Under the pieces are notes generated by a model. It saw only the letters and a list, made by a program, of their open reading frames with translations. It searched no databases and was not told the DNA's origin. Both the position numbers and the translations under genes were made by a program. Below are positions 48,119-61,695 of a stretch of DNA of 64,000 bases, piece by piece; within the stretch, counting starts at the first letter, position 1, and each line of letters begins with the position of its first letter. The stretch lies in contig KB309148.1 in assembly GCA_000328365.1 (NCBI GenBank), forward strand, positions 28,936-92,935. Direction: 5' to 3'. The DNA is from Capitella teleta. Taxonomy: Eukaryota; Annelida; Polychaeta; Capitellidae.

Positions 48119-49438
48119 TTAATTCTTGACTGTGACCATTTTGTGTTTAATAGTAGTTTCATGGAATTCACGCAAAACATCCTCATTCAACATCTGAAGA
48201 TCTTTTACTGGAAGACGTTCTAACGTAAGTTTCCAGAATTTCTTGAAATGTTCCAATTTCTTAATGTGCACGAAATACAAAGTTGGTTTTAGAGCGATAT
48301 TCTCATACTGCTCGAGGGCGACGTTTTCTTTCAAAGTGAAATTTTTGATGAGATTGACGTATCCGACGTCCCTGACCTTAGAGGGCAGCAACCCCGTGAC
48401 ATATACGTCATCGATCCAGAAGAAAGGAGTCGAAAACGAGGCCGCGTACATCTCCTTCGCCATTTGATTCGACATAATGTAGGTCAGACCTGCGCAGTAC
48501 TGTGGGAAGTGCGTTCTTCCGGGAAACTCAGAGTATTTCACGCACCACTTCATGCACTTCTTGGGTTCGCGGAGAATAGGCATCGTGTTCTCTTTCCACA
48601 ATGGACACACAACCAGTTTTTCTTGGGACTTGTAATCTCCCAAGATTCTCATAACTTCAAATATATTCACAAACGCGTCGTCATCAGCTTTGATGACAAT
48701 GGGAGCATTTGCACAATATGTGCTGGCCCAGTGCAATCCCATAATGCCTTTCAGTGTCAGGTTCTTGTAGTTATCAGTAAAATCCCCGATGACTAAATCT
48801 TGGTGAGTTTTGAACTCATCTTTGATGCTGGCTTGGGCAGCGAGATCATTCGTTTGGCCCATCAGAAACACGACGCGGAAATGAAGATTTTTAAAAAGGT
48901 TCACATTTGCCCAAGTTTTCCTTAATTGCTCTCTGCGATCTCGATTCCCAGGTGAGGAGTGCACGTACACCAACCAGTCTAAATGCTGATTCTCACACAG
49001 GAACGGATTATGTAGGACGATAGTCGTATTCCGTGGCAATGCGTTGGTGGTTGGCGCTGCAATCGGTGACCCCAAGCGATCCACGAAGCGCAACAGATCC
49101 TGCACGTCCAGCGACAGCACCACATCAACTTTGCCACCGACTCCAGGAACCATATCCCTCACTTCCACATCAAGACTCTCTCTATGAGGAGCAACAGCAC
49201 CTTGTGAGTAATCCCTTGGAGTCTGTTTGGGTGAGGATGAAATGATATAGATGAGGTTCAGTGGTATGTAGATCCCTAAGATTAACACAACAGCGTACAG
49301 ACACAGTCTGGGACCACATAGTAACCGTCGTCCAGGGCAGCATCCTGCACCTTGATTGGGCGCCACCGCTCCACGTGTTCTTGCCGGAGGATAGACGTAG
49401 ACCCGAGGACCTCCTTCGCCTTCCCTATCGTCCCTCAT
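48119..49438 (-). CDS. Beta-1,3-glycosyltransferase (GT31, galactosyltransferase family), single exon
   Basis: A single 439-codon frame with type II membrane topology: a Pro/Gly/Arg-rich cytosolic N-terminus, a membrane anchor at about 44-67 (LCLYAVVLILGIYIPLNLIY), a stem, and a lumenal GT31 catalytic domain from about 150. Family motifs present are RREQLRKTW (168-176), the metal-binding DDD within IKADDDAFVN (about 249-258), FPQYCAGLTYI (311-321) and IDDVYVTG (342-349) in place of the common EDVYVG. Such Golgi enzymes add galactose or N-acetylglucosamine in beta-1,3 linkage to glycoproteins or glycolipids; which one cannot be told here. An AATAAA lies near 48066 on the minus strand. The intronless frame is common in beta3GalT genes. 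Confidence 0.92.
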   Translation of the reverse strand: MRDDREGEGGPRVYVYPPARTRGAVAPNQGAGCCPGRRLLCGPRLCLYAVVLILGIYIPLNLIYIISSSPKQTPRDYSQGAVAPHRESLDVEVRDMVPGVGGKVDVVLSLDVQDLLRFVDRLGSPIAAPTTNALPRNTTIVLHNPFLCENQHLDWLVYVHSSPGNRDRREQLRKTWANVNLFKNLHFRVVFLMGQTNDLAAQASIKDEFKTHQDLVIGDFTDNYKNLTLKGIMGLHWASTYCANAPIVIKADDDAFVNIFEVMRILGDYKSQEKLVVCPLWKENTMPILREPKKCMKWCVKYSEFPGRTHFPQYCAGLTYIMSNQMAKEMYAASFSTPFFWIDDVYVTGLLPSKVRDVGYVNLIKNFTLKENVALEQYENIALKPTLYFVHIKKLEHFKKFWKLTLERLPVKDLQMLNEDVLREFHETTIKHKMVTVKN

Positions 49439-50128
49439 GTCCTCTGGGTGTGTTGTGCGAATGAGTTGTTGGGCGGCGTCCGTTGCTTCATCTTATACAC
49501 CACCAGCAAACACCTGTGATGGCAAATTAGACAAGAAGTGTTGAAGCATAATTCGCTGTTTCACCTGCATATTAAGGCCTAATACCCTCCTCTTAATCAG
49601 CGTTCGTGTGAACATAGGCACAGGTGTTATGGTGAATAATATATAGCGTACAGGAAATCACAATAAGGACAATGACATTAGGGGAAGCATAGTAATTATA
49701 ATTGATTGATTCTCCGCCACTGCAAATGTTTTAAAGGAAATATGTTGTAATGTTATGCAAGTTAATTTCAGGTGTGGCTCCCTTTATTATGTTTTTTTTT
49801 TTATAGCATATACTGAATGAAATTATTGAAGCATAGATGGCCATGGCAGCCGCCTCTCTTTCACGAAATCCCCTCACATGAGGGTTACGTCTACGTAAAC
49901 GTAAGAGTATAGACGCATATGCTTTGAATATTACATAATTATTACTATTAAATTATATACTAATAATTATAAATCTATAGATCGAAAATCTAGCCGTTTT
50001 CATGTTTTACCCTAATCTTTGTATCAATTAGCAAAAATGACTGAATCGTTGTATATATGTACCAAAAACACTGAATATCCTAGATCATATATATAAACAC
50101 ATATCTGAACATTCAACGTGTGACACAC

Positions 50129-50171
50129 ACAAAAGAAATACACAAAAGAAATACACAAAAGAAATACACAA
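50129..50171. repeat. 13-bp tandem repeat
   Basis: About three copies of the unit ACACAAAAGAAAT. Confidence 0.85.
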
Positions 50172-50904
50172 ACTTTGAGATCCGGTAAGTGATACGACTG
50201 ACACAAATGATTGCATCGCTGTTGATCCATACAGTGAGAAAAGCAACCGATGTTTGCATCAACCTAAAACCTGCGCATGCTCACCACACAAGTGGCGTCT
50301 CAATTGGACTGAGCTCACAAGAGAGAGCCAGTGTTAAAGCAAAACGCGTGCACTTATCTTTTTATGGTTTCCTTTATGTTTTTGAGGCCTTATGGCTTAT
50401 CATGGGCTCAGAGTACAAAGAGCAACGCTCACCCGAACAACAGTCCAGCCGCATAGAGCAATATACAGCAATATAACCCTCACTTACCTACACAATGTAT
50501 CGCTCTCACGCACACTAATATAGCACTTACCTTGATCCTTGAAACTGTGATGTTGCAATTCCCTCTCCTCCTCCTCACCTGAATAGATCATCGATTGAAT
50601 ATGGGAAAACGGAACTCGTGCAGACAGGGAGAACGAGAGGGAGCAGGTATAAATCCCGCAATACATTGAATGTGAGCTTGATCAATACACACACCTTATG
50701 CATTGCCTTGTGCACTGAGACAATATTTACCCTGTAAATATGAACTTATAATTCTTGTGTATGGCGATTAGTATTATTCCCTTTGGAGCACATAATCTGT
50801 TTGGGAATAAATCAGTATTCGCGGATGATATCGGGTTTACTTTGAGCGTGGGCGTGGCACGTGGTTGATGACTTTGCTATCTCCTCTCCTTTGCGTTTCA
50901 TTGT

Positions 50905-50943
50905 TATATTTATATTTATATTTATATTTATATTTATATTTAT
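50905..50943. repeat. ATATTT microsatellite
   Basis: Six or so consecutive six-base units of the ATATTT type. Confidence 0.9.
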
Positions 50944-52744
50944 GTGATAATTATGAACCTTAAGAACGACATCTGTGGTCAGCACAGATTGTGTAACTAT
51001 ACAAAAAATCTTTGCAGAAAAGATTGGTGCTTGCTTGTACCGGGACAATTATTATTTCGTGGTAGTTCATTATTTTTTATTATTCTTTTGTACGCATGTG
51101 CACAAACTATCTCGCTATAGAAACTTCATTCATTGGTTGAAAGTGTAACTATTCGGTAATTAACGCAACTGAACAATAATTATAAGCAATAAAACTTTAT
51201 CAAATATTGCAGTAAGCAATTACAGGCCATGCAGCATCCAAATAATAGTATTTGAAAATTGTGTTAACATACATTCCCATACGTGTGATCAGTGCATGAG
51301 ATGGGAAAGGCAGTGAATAGCATGCAGTAATTGAATCCCGTTGGGCGACGATGTTAAATTAAGTCAATAACAGATAAAAGCTTTGGCAACTTGAGTAGGA
51401 ATATGCATCCAAGCAGAACATTCGCATCGTCGCAGTACGATCCGTAGATTATTGGTTTTAAGCAAAGAAATCCCACTCAATACACGCGACGATCAAACAT
51501 GAAAGCATTCCACAGAGCAATTATTTATCTCCCGCATCATCCAACTTGTCTAAATCATGAAAATTACATCGATGCATTTTTAGTGCTTTTCTTTTTTTCT
51601 GTTAATTTTTTTTTTTTTTTTTCGTCGTTGATGTTGTTTTAATTCCGTGAAACTTCCAACATTTCGTGCCACTCTGCAACGGTATATCACGTTCAATCAT
51701 TTTATCCAACTCATACTACTATTCGAAACCTGTACGAAAAAAAAAATCATCCTTTTTAGCACTCTAAAACTGACATAATGATATACTTGGTATTTTCAGG
51801 TGAATGCTGACATTGTTGAGCCCCAAAAGCGCCAATTATTTAATCATTTTCTCTCGTCGAAGATAAACATTCAGCCACGTTCATTATTTACCAGTACTTT
51901 GGGCAATTCGAGCAGCATTTCAATAATGCATGCAGTCGACACACAAGAGATCGTACTCTTTTTGGCGTACTCGCCAAGACATGCTTGTAAGTCGCTTTGG
52001 GGCAACACACAAAATCTCAGCCTTTAGAAATAATTTTTAAAGAGGGTCTGAAAATGAGAAGGCGTTATGATTAATCTGATCTAGCCCTCGTCATGCAGGT
52101 GAGGGTCGATTAGGCCTATGACTTTCGCAAGCTTTTCAATGGCCTTGTGTAATGATGTTGTGTTTAGAATTAAGTTATAGAGTTATTCATGGCATGAAAT
52201 ATGGCTTCAAAGGTCATAATTAATAGAGAGACACTTTTATGTTTAAGGTATCGCGAAGTATATTTTCTCAAACTTAAAGTTGAAGAGTATATGGAATTCG
52301 AGGCTGGCTAAATCTAGCTAGAGGTATCACCAAGACTGTGAGATAAACACCCGATACGCATCGCCGCATCCTATGAAGTATGTGACGGGAGAGCGATTTG
52401 TCAAGTCAAGTACAGTTGTATAGAGTCACACGGGATCCCTTCGGGTATTTGATAGTATACGGTATACGGTTACCTTTCCCGTTGTATTCGACATTACACG
52501 CACAACAAGGGAAAACGTTAATTCCCATTGTCTTGCGTTCACAACAGCAGTAAGAAAGAGGTCAATGTTCCTTGAGGAACATGCTGATTATGCTCACATC
52601 GGAGCAGAGAATGGTGCAATCCTCATGTTGTTTGATGAACTCGTAGTTGCATGTTCTTCTATTAGTCCATGCCCCTTATCTGCCATTGACACCAGCTACA
52701 TCAGTCGTTCTTTCAAGTTACATCATGATTCCCTTAATTCATCC

Positions 52745-52780
52745 TAATTAATTAATTAATTAATTAATTAATTAATTCCT
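52745..52780. repeat. TAAT microsatellite
   Basis: Nine consecutive TAAT units. Confidence 0.9.
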
Positions 52781-53335
52781 TCGTTTAGACATATGACTAA
52801 GCAAGCCACTTCTGTCATTCATATGATATAATATCTCTATATAAGTCTTTTCCTGAATCGATCTCCTGTGCATCATCGTCCATAGCTAGTATATAGGCTT
52901 AGGTTGCTTTCAGTGTCATCTGTTGTCATGTCATGTTGGATTTCAACAACATGTTATTCATGGCTTCTGAGTTTTTGAAGAGCAGAAGCAAAAATATCAA
53001 GCCTTCTACAACTACAGAGTATGGAGCCCTTCCATTAGGCAGAGGCAGCTCCATTTCAAGTCCGAACTCCGGATGCCCATGCTTCAGTAACCCACGCACC
53101 TTCTTCCCAAGCTTCTCATGTTTTCCAGACCCCATGCAGTAATCAAGGGAGAGAGCTCAGTGTCATCGCCATGGCAATGCAGACTGCGGACGTATATAAT
53201 ACTTTTTGAATGTTGATGTTTATTTCATATCATTTATTGAACTCATAAATCCATTTGATACGTCTATTCAAAGTGTCAAATTTATTGTGTCATTGTCCAG
53301 TTTAAATAAACATGTATTTTTCTTGAATATGCCAT

Positions 53336-53577
53336 NNNNNNNNNNNNNNNNNNNNNNNNNNNNNNNNNNNNNNNNNNNNNNNNNNNNNNNNNNNNNNNNN
53401 NNNNNNNNNNNNNNNNNNNNNNNNNNNNNNNNNNNNNNNNNNNNNNNNNNNNNNNNNNNNNNNNNNNNNNNNNNNNNNNNNNNNNNNNNNNNNNNNNNNN
53501 NNNNNNNNNNNNNNNNNNNNNNNNNNNNNNNNNNNNNNNNNNNNNNNNNNNNNNNNNNNNNNNNNNNNNNNNNNNNN
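53336..53577. other. Assembly gap
   Basis: A run of 242 N. The right flank contains CG- and AC-rich alternating sequence (GCACGCACGGACCGCACGCA), which may have hindered assembly. Open frames spanning the gap are meaningless. Confidence 0.99.
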
Positions 53578-55682
53578 GCGACGACTGCCAGTGTTGTCAG
53601 CGCAGAAACAACAACTTGAATGAGAAATAATTATTGCCCGCACGCACGGACCGCACGCACATATGTGAACGCAACGCACTTGCGTCCGACACGTGCGTGC
53701 GTTTCCCGTAACATTACAAATTAATTTATCATGCATATGTGGCATTATAATAATTTTTAATTGTGTTACCTTCAAGCATAATTATCTCTGCGGGCACAAT
53801 GTGTATAACAAAGCAATTTTAAGAACGGAAAGTCCTTAGATATAATTTGTCAGTCATTTGCGTCATCTTTAAGGCAAGCATCTCATCTTGTGTCCTTTCA
53901 TTTTCATTCCTTGGTAATGCATGTTAATTCAATTCGTACGTCATAGTTTCTTCTGACTATATGACGCATGCGCAAAGGAATTTACTTCATCATAACATAA
54001 ACACTAAGAAGGAAAATAGGAACGCAAATTATCGGGGCCTTCGTCATCAGTGAGTCAAATATATTTGGCACCGACGAGAATTCTCATAATGTTAGGATAT
54101 GGAAATGCGCTGAAGATCATCAATCATAACGCACTCCCTTATGGTGGCTCCCATCTTGAGCGATGTCAAATCGCACCCAAGGAAGTGTGCAGAAAATCGA
54201 ATAGCGAGATAATTAGCTATGATTGTATCGTCACTTGGATATTGCACAAGGCACCTGACGAAATTTATGAGTGAATATTCAGAATTAAAACATTATGATT
54301 ATGTGTTATGAACATAATGAAACAGAAATAGATGATATAGTTTGGTTTGTGGCGTATTTAGGCTAAGGGCAGAGGGGTGATGGCCACGCCATCAGCCAAA
54401 ATATAAAAATTACAATAAAATAACAATGAAATAAGGAAGCATAATAATGTAATAATGTAATTGTTTAATCCGTCAACGAAATTAACGATAATCCAAATGA
54501 GAAGATTTGGTGAACTGATTAAGTAAATGTTGATAGAATATAATATAGTTTAACATTCATAATTCTGTATGGAAATAGGAGCTTGACCTTGCGTAAGAGC
54601 GGTGCGTCATGACCATGAGAAGATGCTCCTTGAAATCACTATAATTATATCGTGCATAATTATTTTGTGCGATTATATCTCCCACAAGGAAACCAGTCGG
54701 ATGTCCCAAAAAGTAAATTTTGAATGATCACTATAACCAACTATAACCATCAAAATCAAAGCTTCATTTTTGTTTAATTTTTTATGAAACTACATCAATT
54801 ATTCCCGAGGCAAAATAATTTGCATCCAACATGCGATGTTCGACTGAAAATGAGAAAATCGAATTTGAAATTGACAGAGCGATGCAGAGCGGAAGTGTGG
54901 TTGCTATGGTAACAACGATGTAGTACACTGTTCACTTCCACCACAAACGAGAACGATGTCGATTTCTTTCCTGTTGTTGATTAATTTCGGCTTTCGATCA
55001 AATAAAACGAACCGGTTGGGTCTTGATTCTACAGACTCAAATCGGAGTTCATTTGGCTGATCTCTAAAACGGCATCTATTTTTTCAAGATTATAGATAGT
55101 AAAGGTAAAAATAATTATTGCGTTATGTTGACTATGCACTTCGGCCCCCTCTCGATGACGTCCGAAATTCGCCACTGAGTTTAATTGAAAACTCGACGAT
55201 GAAAACCTTTGGTGGAGAAAAGAAAGAAACAACCACATTTTATTCACGTAGTACAGTATATACCTCAATTTCGTCGTTATCGTCAATAAATAAATTATAA
55301 CAATTTTGATAACAAATATTTGTATATAATACAGTGTGTCATCTTAGTATAATAATAGCTCAATCGATGTACTGTAGACACACTGAAGGTTATATAAAGA
55401 AAATAATGTAACATATTCAGAAATTCTGTGAAATTGAGATAACACATAGACAGCCTATGATCAATGCGCATGATATCGTAATAAGATTACTGGCTTTCAA
55501 TGTAAAAAACACAACCCATATCTGTATAATTGTAGTACCCGAATATTATACATAATATTATAATTATGAGCACTTCAAATTGTTTAATTTCACGGCACAC
55601 AATAGGCTGTTGTCGACGATGTCATGTATTAAACAAATGCATTGTGATTTTAGGCTAAAGTGTTGTCCATGCTCAATATAGG
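53578..55682. other. Intergenic stretch downstream of the Wnt1-like gene
   Basis: Nothing is recognised beyond short open frames (for example 54050-54274 plus, 74 codons). The sequence is AT-rich. The 3' UTR of the Wnt1-like gene extends leftward into it by an unknown length. Confidence 0.45.
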
Positions 55683-58600
55683 CTATAGGCATATGTGCCG
55701 CACTTTCGTCTTGGTACACGTATCACACGTGACCTTGCAGCACCAATGGAAGATGCAATTGCAACGTTCTCTGGCGGTGTACAACTCCGACCTGTATCCC
55801 CTTCCACAGCACAGCAGATCACAGCCCTCTACGCCAATTGACGAGGCATTGCAAGGCCTGCCGTGGGTGCCAGTGTGTCCTATCGAAGGGTCCTTGGTGC
55901 AGAAGGTCGGCGACCTCTCGAAGTAAACCAAATCTTTCGGTTCGGGTGGTTTGTGGTTTGTGTTGATCGGAATCAAATTGAAGCGATTCTTGCTTCTGTT
56001 GATGGCCCCGTTGCCTGTGATGGATGAGTGAGTGAAAGACTAACGCCGGGTGTTTGAGACCTACCTTGTTCAACTTGAGATGCGCCATCAAATCGATCCT
56101 TGACAACTTTTCCAACCCGACCGAACATGGGCAACTTCATCCAGCAGGTTTTGACTGTGCAACTGCCTGACATCCCATGGCATTTGCACTCTTTGCTCAT
56201 CTCACTACTCACTTGCTGTAAAAGAAAGCCGATAATTCTGTAATAAACTTAATATGATCATTTATTAATTGATGCAATATACAGGGTTTCAAGGAAGGGT
56301 GTCGGCGTGTCGTAAAACCAATGATTTGAATTATCATTCGAATACAAACTTCAAATAGGTTTCCAGTTGTCGGTTCTGTGTTAATTATCATAGACAAGCC
56401 AAGAGGTAACCTATACCAATCTTGTGTTATTAAAACTGACAGTATCGACCCATCAAATACTGGAAACACTTTCTTACGTCTATTCCAAAAGAAATTGGTG
56501 GAATCGCTAAAAATTGTGAACAAATTGTGAACAAATTGTGAACAAATTGTAGGCGCATTGAAATCATCAAATGCGCAATTACACTATTCAATAATATACC
56601 TGATCACACATTTCTTATAGTAAGTTTTTTTTTAATTACGCAAACAGTCTAAGATATTTGAAGTGCAGATGCACTTATTCAGGTTATGGTTTGTGCAATT
56701 TTTTTTTCTCGAATTAGATGACACAATATATCAGGATTACTTTGTGTTGGTTTGAGACAAATAATTAGAAGCGCCATCAATTGCCAAATTACAGAATTTG
56801 TCCACAAGCACCAGAAATTGAGTTGCTGAAATCGCCGATTGCCAGTAAAATGCATTGAGTTGCGTCCGTCTGAATATCCAGACGGCATTCTCTCTGCCTA
56901 TAAAGGTATCAAACAAATTAAAAGCCCTTTGGGGGTCACTCTATGAACTACAGAAGACCCTCAAGCAACAGAAGGCAGCGACGGCACTTTATCACTGAGC
57001 ATGATCATCATCTACAGCGAAGCGCAAGTCAAGTGCGGGTAATGAGGGCTGAACCTGGCCTCTGAAGTCAGCCCGCCTCATTTGCCATGGGTCAATGCAT
57101 ACCGTGTATGGAGAGGTGACGGCTGAAAGAGTCAGCACGCCGTATCCCCTTGCAACATCACAGATAGTGAGGCCCCCTTCCTTGAAATCGCACTGATTGT
57201 GCTGAATACTCATGGTATACATTGCCCCATCGGATCAGAAGCTCACAACTCGTAAATTTCCAATATAAGAGATAAATATCAGAAGGAACAAACGAGTTTG
57301 AGAGATACATCATACGCCAGAGATCGCTTGCCTAACGATTTGTTTTCAACGCAGCGCGTCTAATGATTCCATATCTCATGATTAATTGCTCCACTTGTCG
57401 CAAGATGTATTCATTAAAGGTTTTAAAAACACGCTGCAAATTGAAAAAAAATGAGTCTTTAGGATACGTAAATCATGACATGTGCTAAACACGTCATTCG
57501 ATCTACGCGCTGACATCAAGTGACCCGTTTAGGTGGAGATGTCTGCTTTTGTTGGCTGACTGTACAAATGTGTATAGCATGGAATATTATTTTATTTCTA
57601 ATTTTCTACTAGCATAAACACATGTTATGGTTCTATGCGAAAGAGATTCACAATTGCACCGCACACTGAGAAATGTTTACAGTGCTGTTTTAATTAGGCC
57701 TTTGATCTTTCCGACAGCAGTTTGCCTACGCAAGCCAACACAAGGATCACAAGGTTTTGCAACTTCTGAGGCCGGCGACTTATATTTGCTTTGCCCATAA
57801 CTTGTTATGTGGATTTTAATTCTCTGTTTGCGTTTGTGATAAGTGTGTAGATTTAATTCACTTACTTCAACTGATGCCATGTTTCATTTTGATTGACAGT
57901 TTAATGATTGACGCGTCGATTAAGCGTGGCATGACAAAGAATTTGAGCATTCGAACATCTGCTAAAAATAAAATCAGTAGCTAATGACGCTTGTTGTGTC
58001 GCTGTTCTTCTTTCACCTTTTCATCAAGATGGATTCCTTGAACTTGATGACTGTCACGAAAATTCGACTTACAATTGCTTAAGAGTACCTCTTAATTACG
58101 TTAATTTAATTTGTTTCAAATCGTATAGCAACCTATGAAATGTCTAAGTAGCATTAATGCGTCTCAGCTCTGAATTTCTGTCTCCTTAATCCTAAATTTG
58201 ATATTTTTTGACTTTATCTTAAATAATTGTATCCGTAACGTAAAATATATTATAATAATTTAACAAAACCGCAGAGACCCATGATAATTATATATACGAT
58301 TATTAACCTAATTCTCAAATATCAATATCACTTAACCCCCAACATAGCCAAATAATGTGAACTCACTGTTCTGCCAGCTTCGCTATTGTGTAAATTCATG
58401 AGGCACTTCAAATCTCGTCCTTTCTCAGCAACGTCAATGAAGTCATGCGAGAACTTGCGTCCAAACTCGGCATTGTCACTGCAGCCACCCCACTCCCAAT
58501 CTCTGGGCTGCACGCTGTTCGCCAATCGACGTGAGTGTCGGCCACAGGTACACGTGTAGATGCTGCCCTCGGCGCACGAACGAGCGATGCTATGCGCCAG

Positions 58601-60346
58601 TGCCGCGCTCATTATGGCGTAAATAAACGCGCATTCCCGGATTCCTGAAATCAGAAATCAAACAGACGTAATAATGTTCAAGAGAACAGCAGATGGTGGT
58701 CACACGGCTGTCATCGCGGCGACGAGTAATCATGCTTATTATTATGGAATCAATTCTAGGGAAACAATGAAAGAGTTTTTTCCATCGATTGAACACTGAC
58801 AACTGGTTGTTTCCCTTCTTGTTGGTTGTGTGTGCAGTCTTTGATTTGAACGACGAGGAAGCGCTGGCAATAGCGGTTAAATGAATCGAAAATAGTGGTT
58901 ATAATTGTGGCTTCATTTCGGGATATTTTGGGATCATGAGAATTATTGTAATAATTTTTGAGGATCTCATAGTCAGTGAACAATCCTTCTAATATGAAAC
59001 ATAATAATTATGAAAGAACATTTCAATTTTCTTTGCTTCTTCTCTCTTCTAGTTATGTTATGTTGATTTCGGTATCTCAAAATACATATTATAATATTTA
59101 AACACAATTATATATAAAATACATATCAACAGGTATGCACTTATAAGAATACGCTATTAAATAATTTCGACAATGGAAACAATACTGTCAAACCTGAATC
59201 ATCCCCCAATTGAACATAGCACACAGCCGGTGTTCATTGCCTCCTTAAGTGCCATTTTATCTCGGTTAGCCACTCGATGGCGGAGTATCAACACATGTGT
59301 TTAATACTCTTCTGCTACATGGCACGGGGTCAGCCAATAAACACATTGGCCTTGTAGGATTCAATTCTAAGGTAAAACCTTTCTGGCTGTAATCACGGCC
59401 GCTTGACGACTTCCCCCCAAATGAAAGGCTACCAACGTATTCTTTCGATTAATTTATCGACAATTAAGTCAAGTTTTTGAAGAGAACGAAGCAAATTTAT
59501 TGCTCCTTACTCGAGTTTTATCGGCCGCATTTGGTCGACCGCAATTCTTAGTTCAACTGCTGACCGAGGAATGGCGCTGCGTTTCGTCAAAATATTGTTT
59601 ACAAATTAAAAATCGGAAATCCTACGTTCTAGGAAGTTATGTCATACGATTTTGGCGAATAGTTAAATCGAATAAGGGCAATAAAAACTGGACTCTAGAA
59701 TATATAAATATTGAACACATTACATGGAACATACGCATATACATGTAATTACCGTATCCTCAATGCTGCTTAATAATTACACATGTGTAGCGTCCATGAA
59801 GTAAATCCATTTAATCAGATATTCACATAATATCCATATGATAATTACCTTTTCTTACAACCTTTCCGAATATGGAGCTCCCGTGGCTGGCGTCGTAGAC
59901 GGGACAATTCCACCGCCGAGTGCTAAACTGCCTTTGGCATTCGTCCACAGCCATTCTCGCTGCCTTGGCGATGGCGATCGAAGTCCCAGGATTCCTGGTC
60001 ACCAAGCGACGCTGCTTTCGGGTCAAGGGTTGCAGAGATGGGTTTATGAACAACGGTGTCTCTGGGTTCAAGAGGCTGTCACTCATGAAATGCTGCGTGT
60101 GAGCCAAGTTCCTATAGAAAAGTAGATTGTATTTGTTGTTCTGGTTGATTGTTTCGACGTCTTGCTTACAGTTTTAAGAATTTTTATTAGTGAAATTTAG
60201 AAATTGAAAATGCATAAAATCGCCACTTACCACCATTTGACGCCTCGCGTTCGTGATCTTTTGCCTCCTCCTTTCCCAGGGGTCACGACCTCCAACGTTG
60301 CCATGCCAACAAAAATCACCAACATTTGAAACATGTACAAATTCAT
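55683..60346 (-). CDS. WNT1: Wnt ligand, Wnt1 subfamily
   Basis: Five exons: 60231-60346, 59849-60111, 58367-58644, 56065-56215, 55683-56014, giving 379 residues (human WNT1 has 370). Exon 1 holds a signal peptide ([14 protein letters not shown]). Exon 2 has [12 protein letters not shown] and [14 protein letters not shown]. Exon 3 has [18 protein letters not shown] and [12 protein letters not shown]. Exon 4 has [17 protein letters not shown], including the serine (about Ser235) that Porcupine acylates. Exon 5 has the [22 protein letters not shown] and CNCIFHWCC blocks and ends KVRHICL, close to the Wnt1 terminus. The Wnt1-type linker and end, plus introns after KWW, after GKVVRK and after AGRT at the usual Wnt positions, support Wnt1. 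An extra intron follows the FDGASQVEQ block. Wnt1 is a secreted lipid-modified Frizzled ligand used in axial patterning. Confidence 0.93.
56512..56550. repeat. 11-bp tandem repeat in Wnt1 intron
   Basis: About three and a half copies of CAAATTGTGAA within the intron between exons 3 and 4 of the Wnt1-like gene. Confidence 0.85.
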
Positions 60347-60628
60347 GTCTGTTTTAATCCGTTTCAGTGTTAGAACGTCTGACGATATGTAAAAACAAGA
60401 ATTTCACGTCATTCTGTGTCGGCACGATTCGCCTCACGAAAAAAAATTGAATTATTTCACAAAATATCCTCACAAAACGATCCCACGTCACACGTCAGTC
60501 AACCATCATATGGCCTCTGTGTTCTCTCGTGAAGAATTTATTTTATTCCAAATCCGAAATAGAGATCGGTGTAGGCACAGGATACACTAGTCAGGTGAAG
60601 ATGATGCAGGTCTTGTTTAAATATAATT

Positions 60629-60762
60629 TTATAATTCTTGATCGTAAAGTTTAGCAATTGGTCCGCTTTCACCTACGGCGGGGGTTGGGGCAGGCGCTAC
60701 TTGTGGCCTACCAAACAGAGCCCTCACTTTACGATCCCGTCTGGAACGGAGAATGTAGCACT
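60629..60762 (-). CDS. Candidate terminal exon of an unidentified minus-strand gene
   Basis: After a possible acceptor (GTCTCAG) at about 60763, the minus strand is open to a stop at 60629 and encodes SPQCYILRSRRDRKVRALFG followed by a Pro/Ala-rich tail ending LYDQEL. An AATAAA lies about 80 bases after the stop on the minus strand (near 60545), which supports a 3' end. The opening block faintly recalls the end of the last membrane helix and tail of class C GPCRs, but that is too little to assign. No upstream exon was joined with confidence. Confidence 0.3.
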
Positions 60763-61299
60763 GAGGTGAGAGCCACACTGAGACCCCCCGAGATCCGATC
60801 ATAAATCCCATTCACTTTACACAGGTAACGCGACGGACACAGGAGAGCCATATAAAGCACCAAGTTCCGGTACTGAAAATCCGATGTTTTGTATTTTAAT
60901 ATTTCACACATCTGATGAATATGTCTTTTTATGGCAGCTCGGCTCAGCCCAACGACGACACATTTGGGAGATTTCTTACACAATAAAATTTCCAATTGCG
61001 CTGATCTTCAATCATGCGAAAGTAAAATGTACTTCGCGAAAAATATCCTTTGCTTTGAAGTTTCTGCGCTGCACCTCATGAATATTCATAACCCCTCACC
61101 ATCCTCCACTCAGCGAAGAACCCGCCTTACCACCCTCGATCTCAACGCGAGAAAACTCCGAAAATATAACTTGATATTCATACAAATATAACCACCAAGC
61201 TCTATTCGTGTTTGCAACTTTATTGCATAGACTTGGTTTGTTCGGAGTGGGGTCAAGTTAACAGCATGTTTTGGGTCTCCTAATGAAGGGTTATCGTCG

Positions 61300-61644
61300 C
61301 TGGAGACATTAATCACAGCGCCGACCCTCACGAAGTCGCGGCTGGCAAAAGGCATGGCTGCGGTAGAGCCCGTCATGCAACGCTGGCCCTGAATAAGATG
61401 AAAGACGGAGATGAAGATGTATCGCTCATGACTCTCTATACAATCACACAGAGTTAGTATCTAATTGAAATCATTTATTTCAACGCCCAGTCTGTCATAA
61501 GTTAGGCCGCTGTAATTTCATCCCAACGTCTTTTCGTCCCTGCAAAAGAGTTCATGTCAAAATGTCAAAAGCAATGCATATTATGGGTTTTCTTTGATCT
61601 TTTGCAAAAAGTTATGAATTATGATTACACGAATTTATGAATTC

Positions 61645-61695
<51 letters not shown>

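Larger units (their letters stand above)
49500..53335. other. Gene-poor stretch with simple repeats
   Basis: No gene is supported. The stretch contains a 13-bp tandem repeat (50129-50171), an ATATTT microsatellite (50905-50943), a TAAT microsatellite (52745-52780) and T tracts near 49792 and 51607. A minus-strand frame at 52926-53135 (69 codons, starting MGSGKHEKLGKKVRGLL) looks slightly coding-like but has no family or exon support. Confidence 0.45.

Noticed and set aside
52926-53142. Small gene on either strand (69 codons each)
   Set aside because: Both strands are open over the same interval, with no family match, splice support or promoter feature.
53206-53775. Open frames running through 53336-53577
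   Set aside because: They are an artefact of translating N bases.
60629-60762. Assignment of the SPQCYIL exon to a class C GPCR
   Set aside because: The likeness is limited to about a dozen residues and no upstream seven-helix exons are visible nearby.
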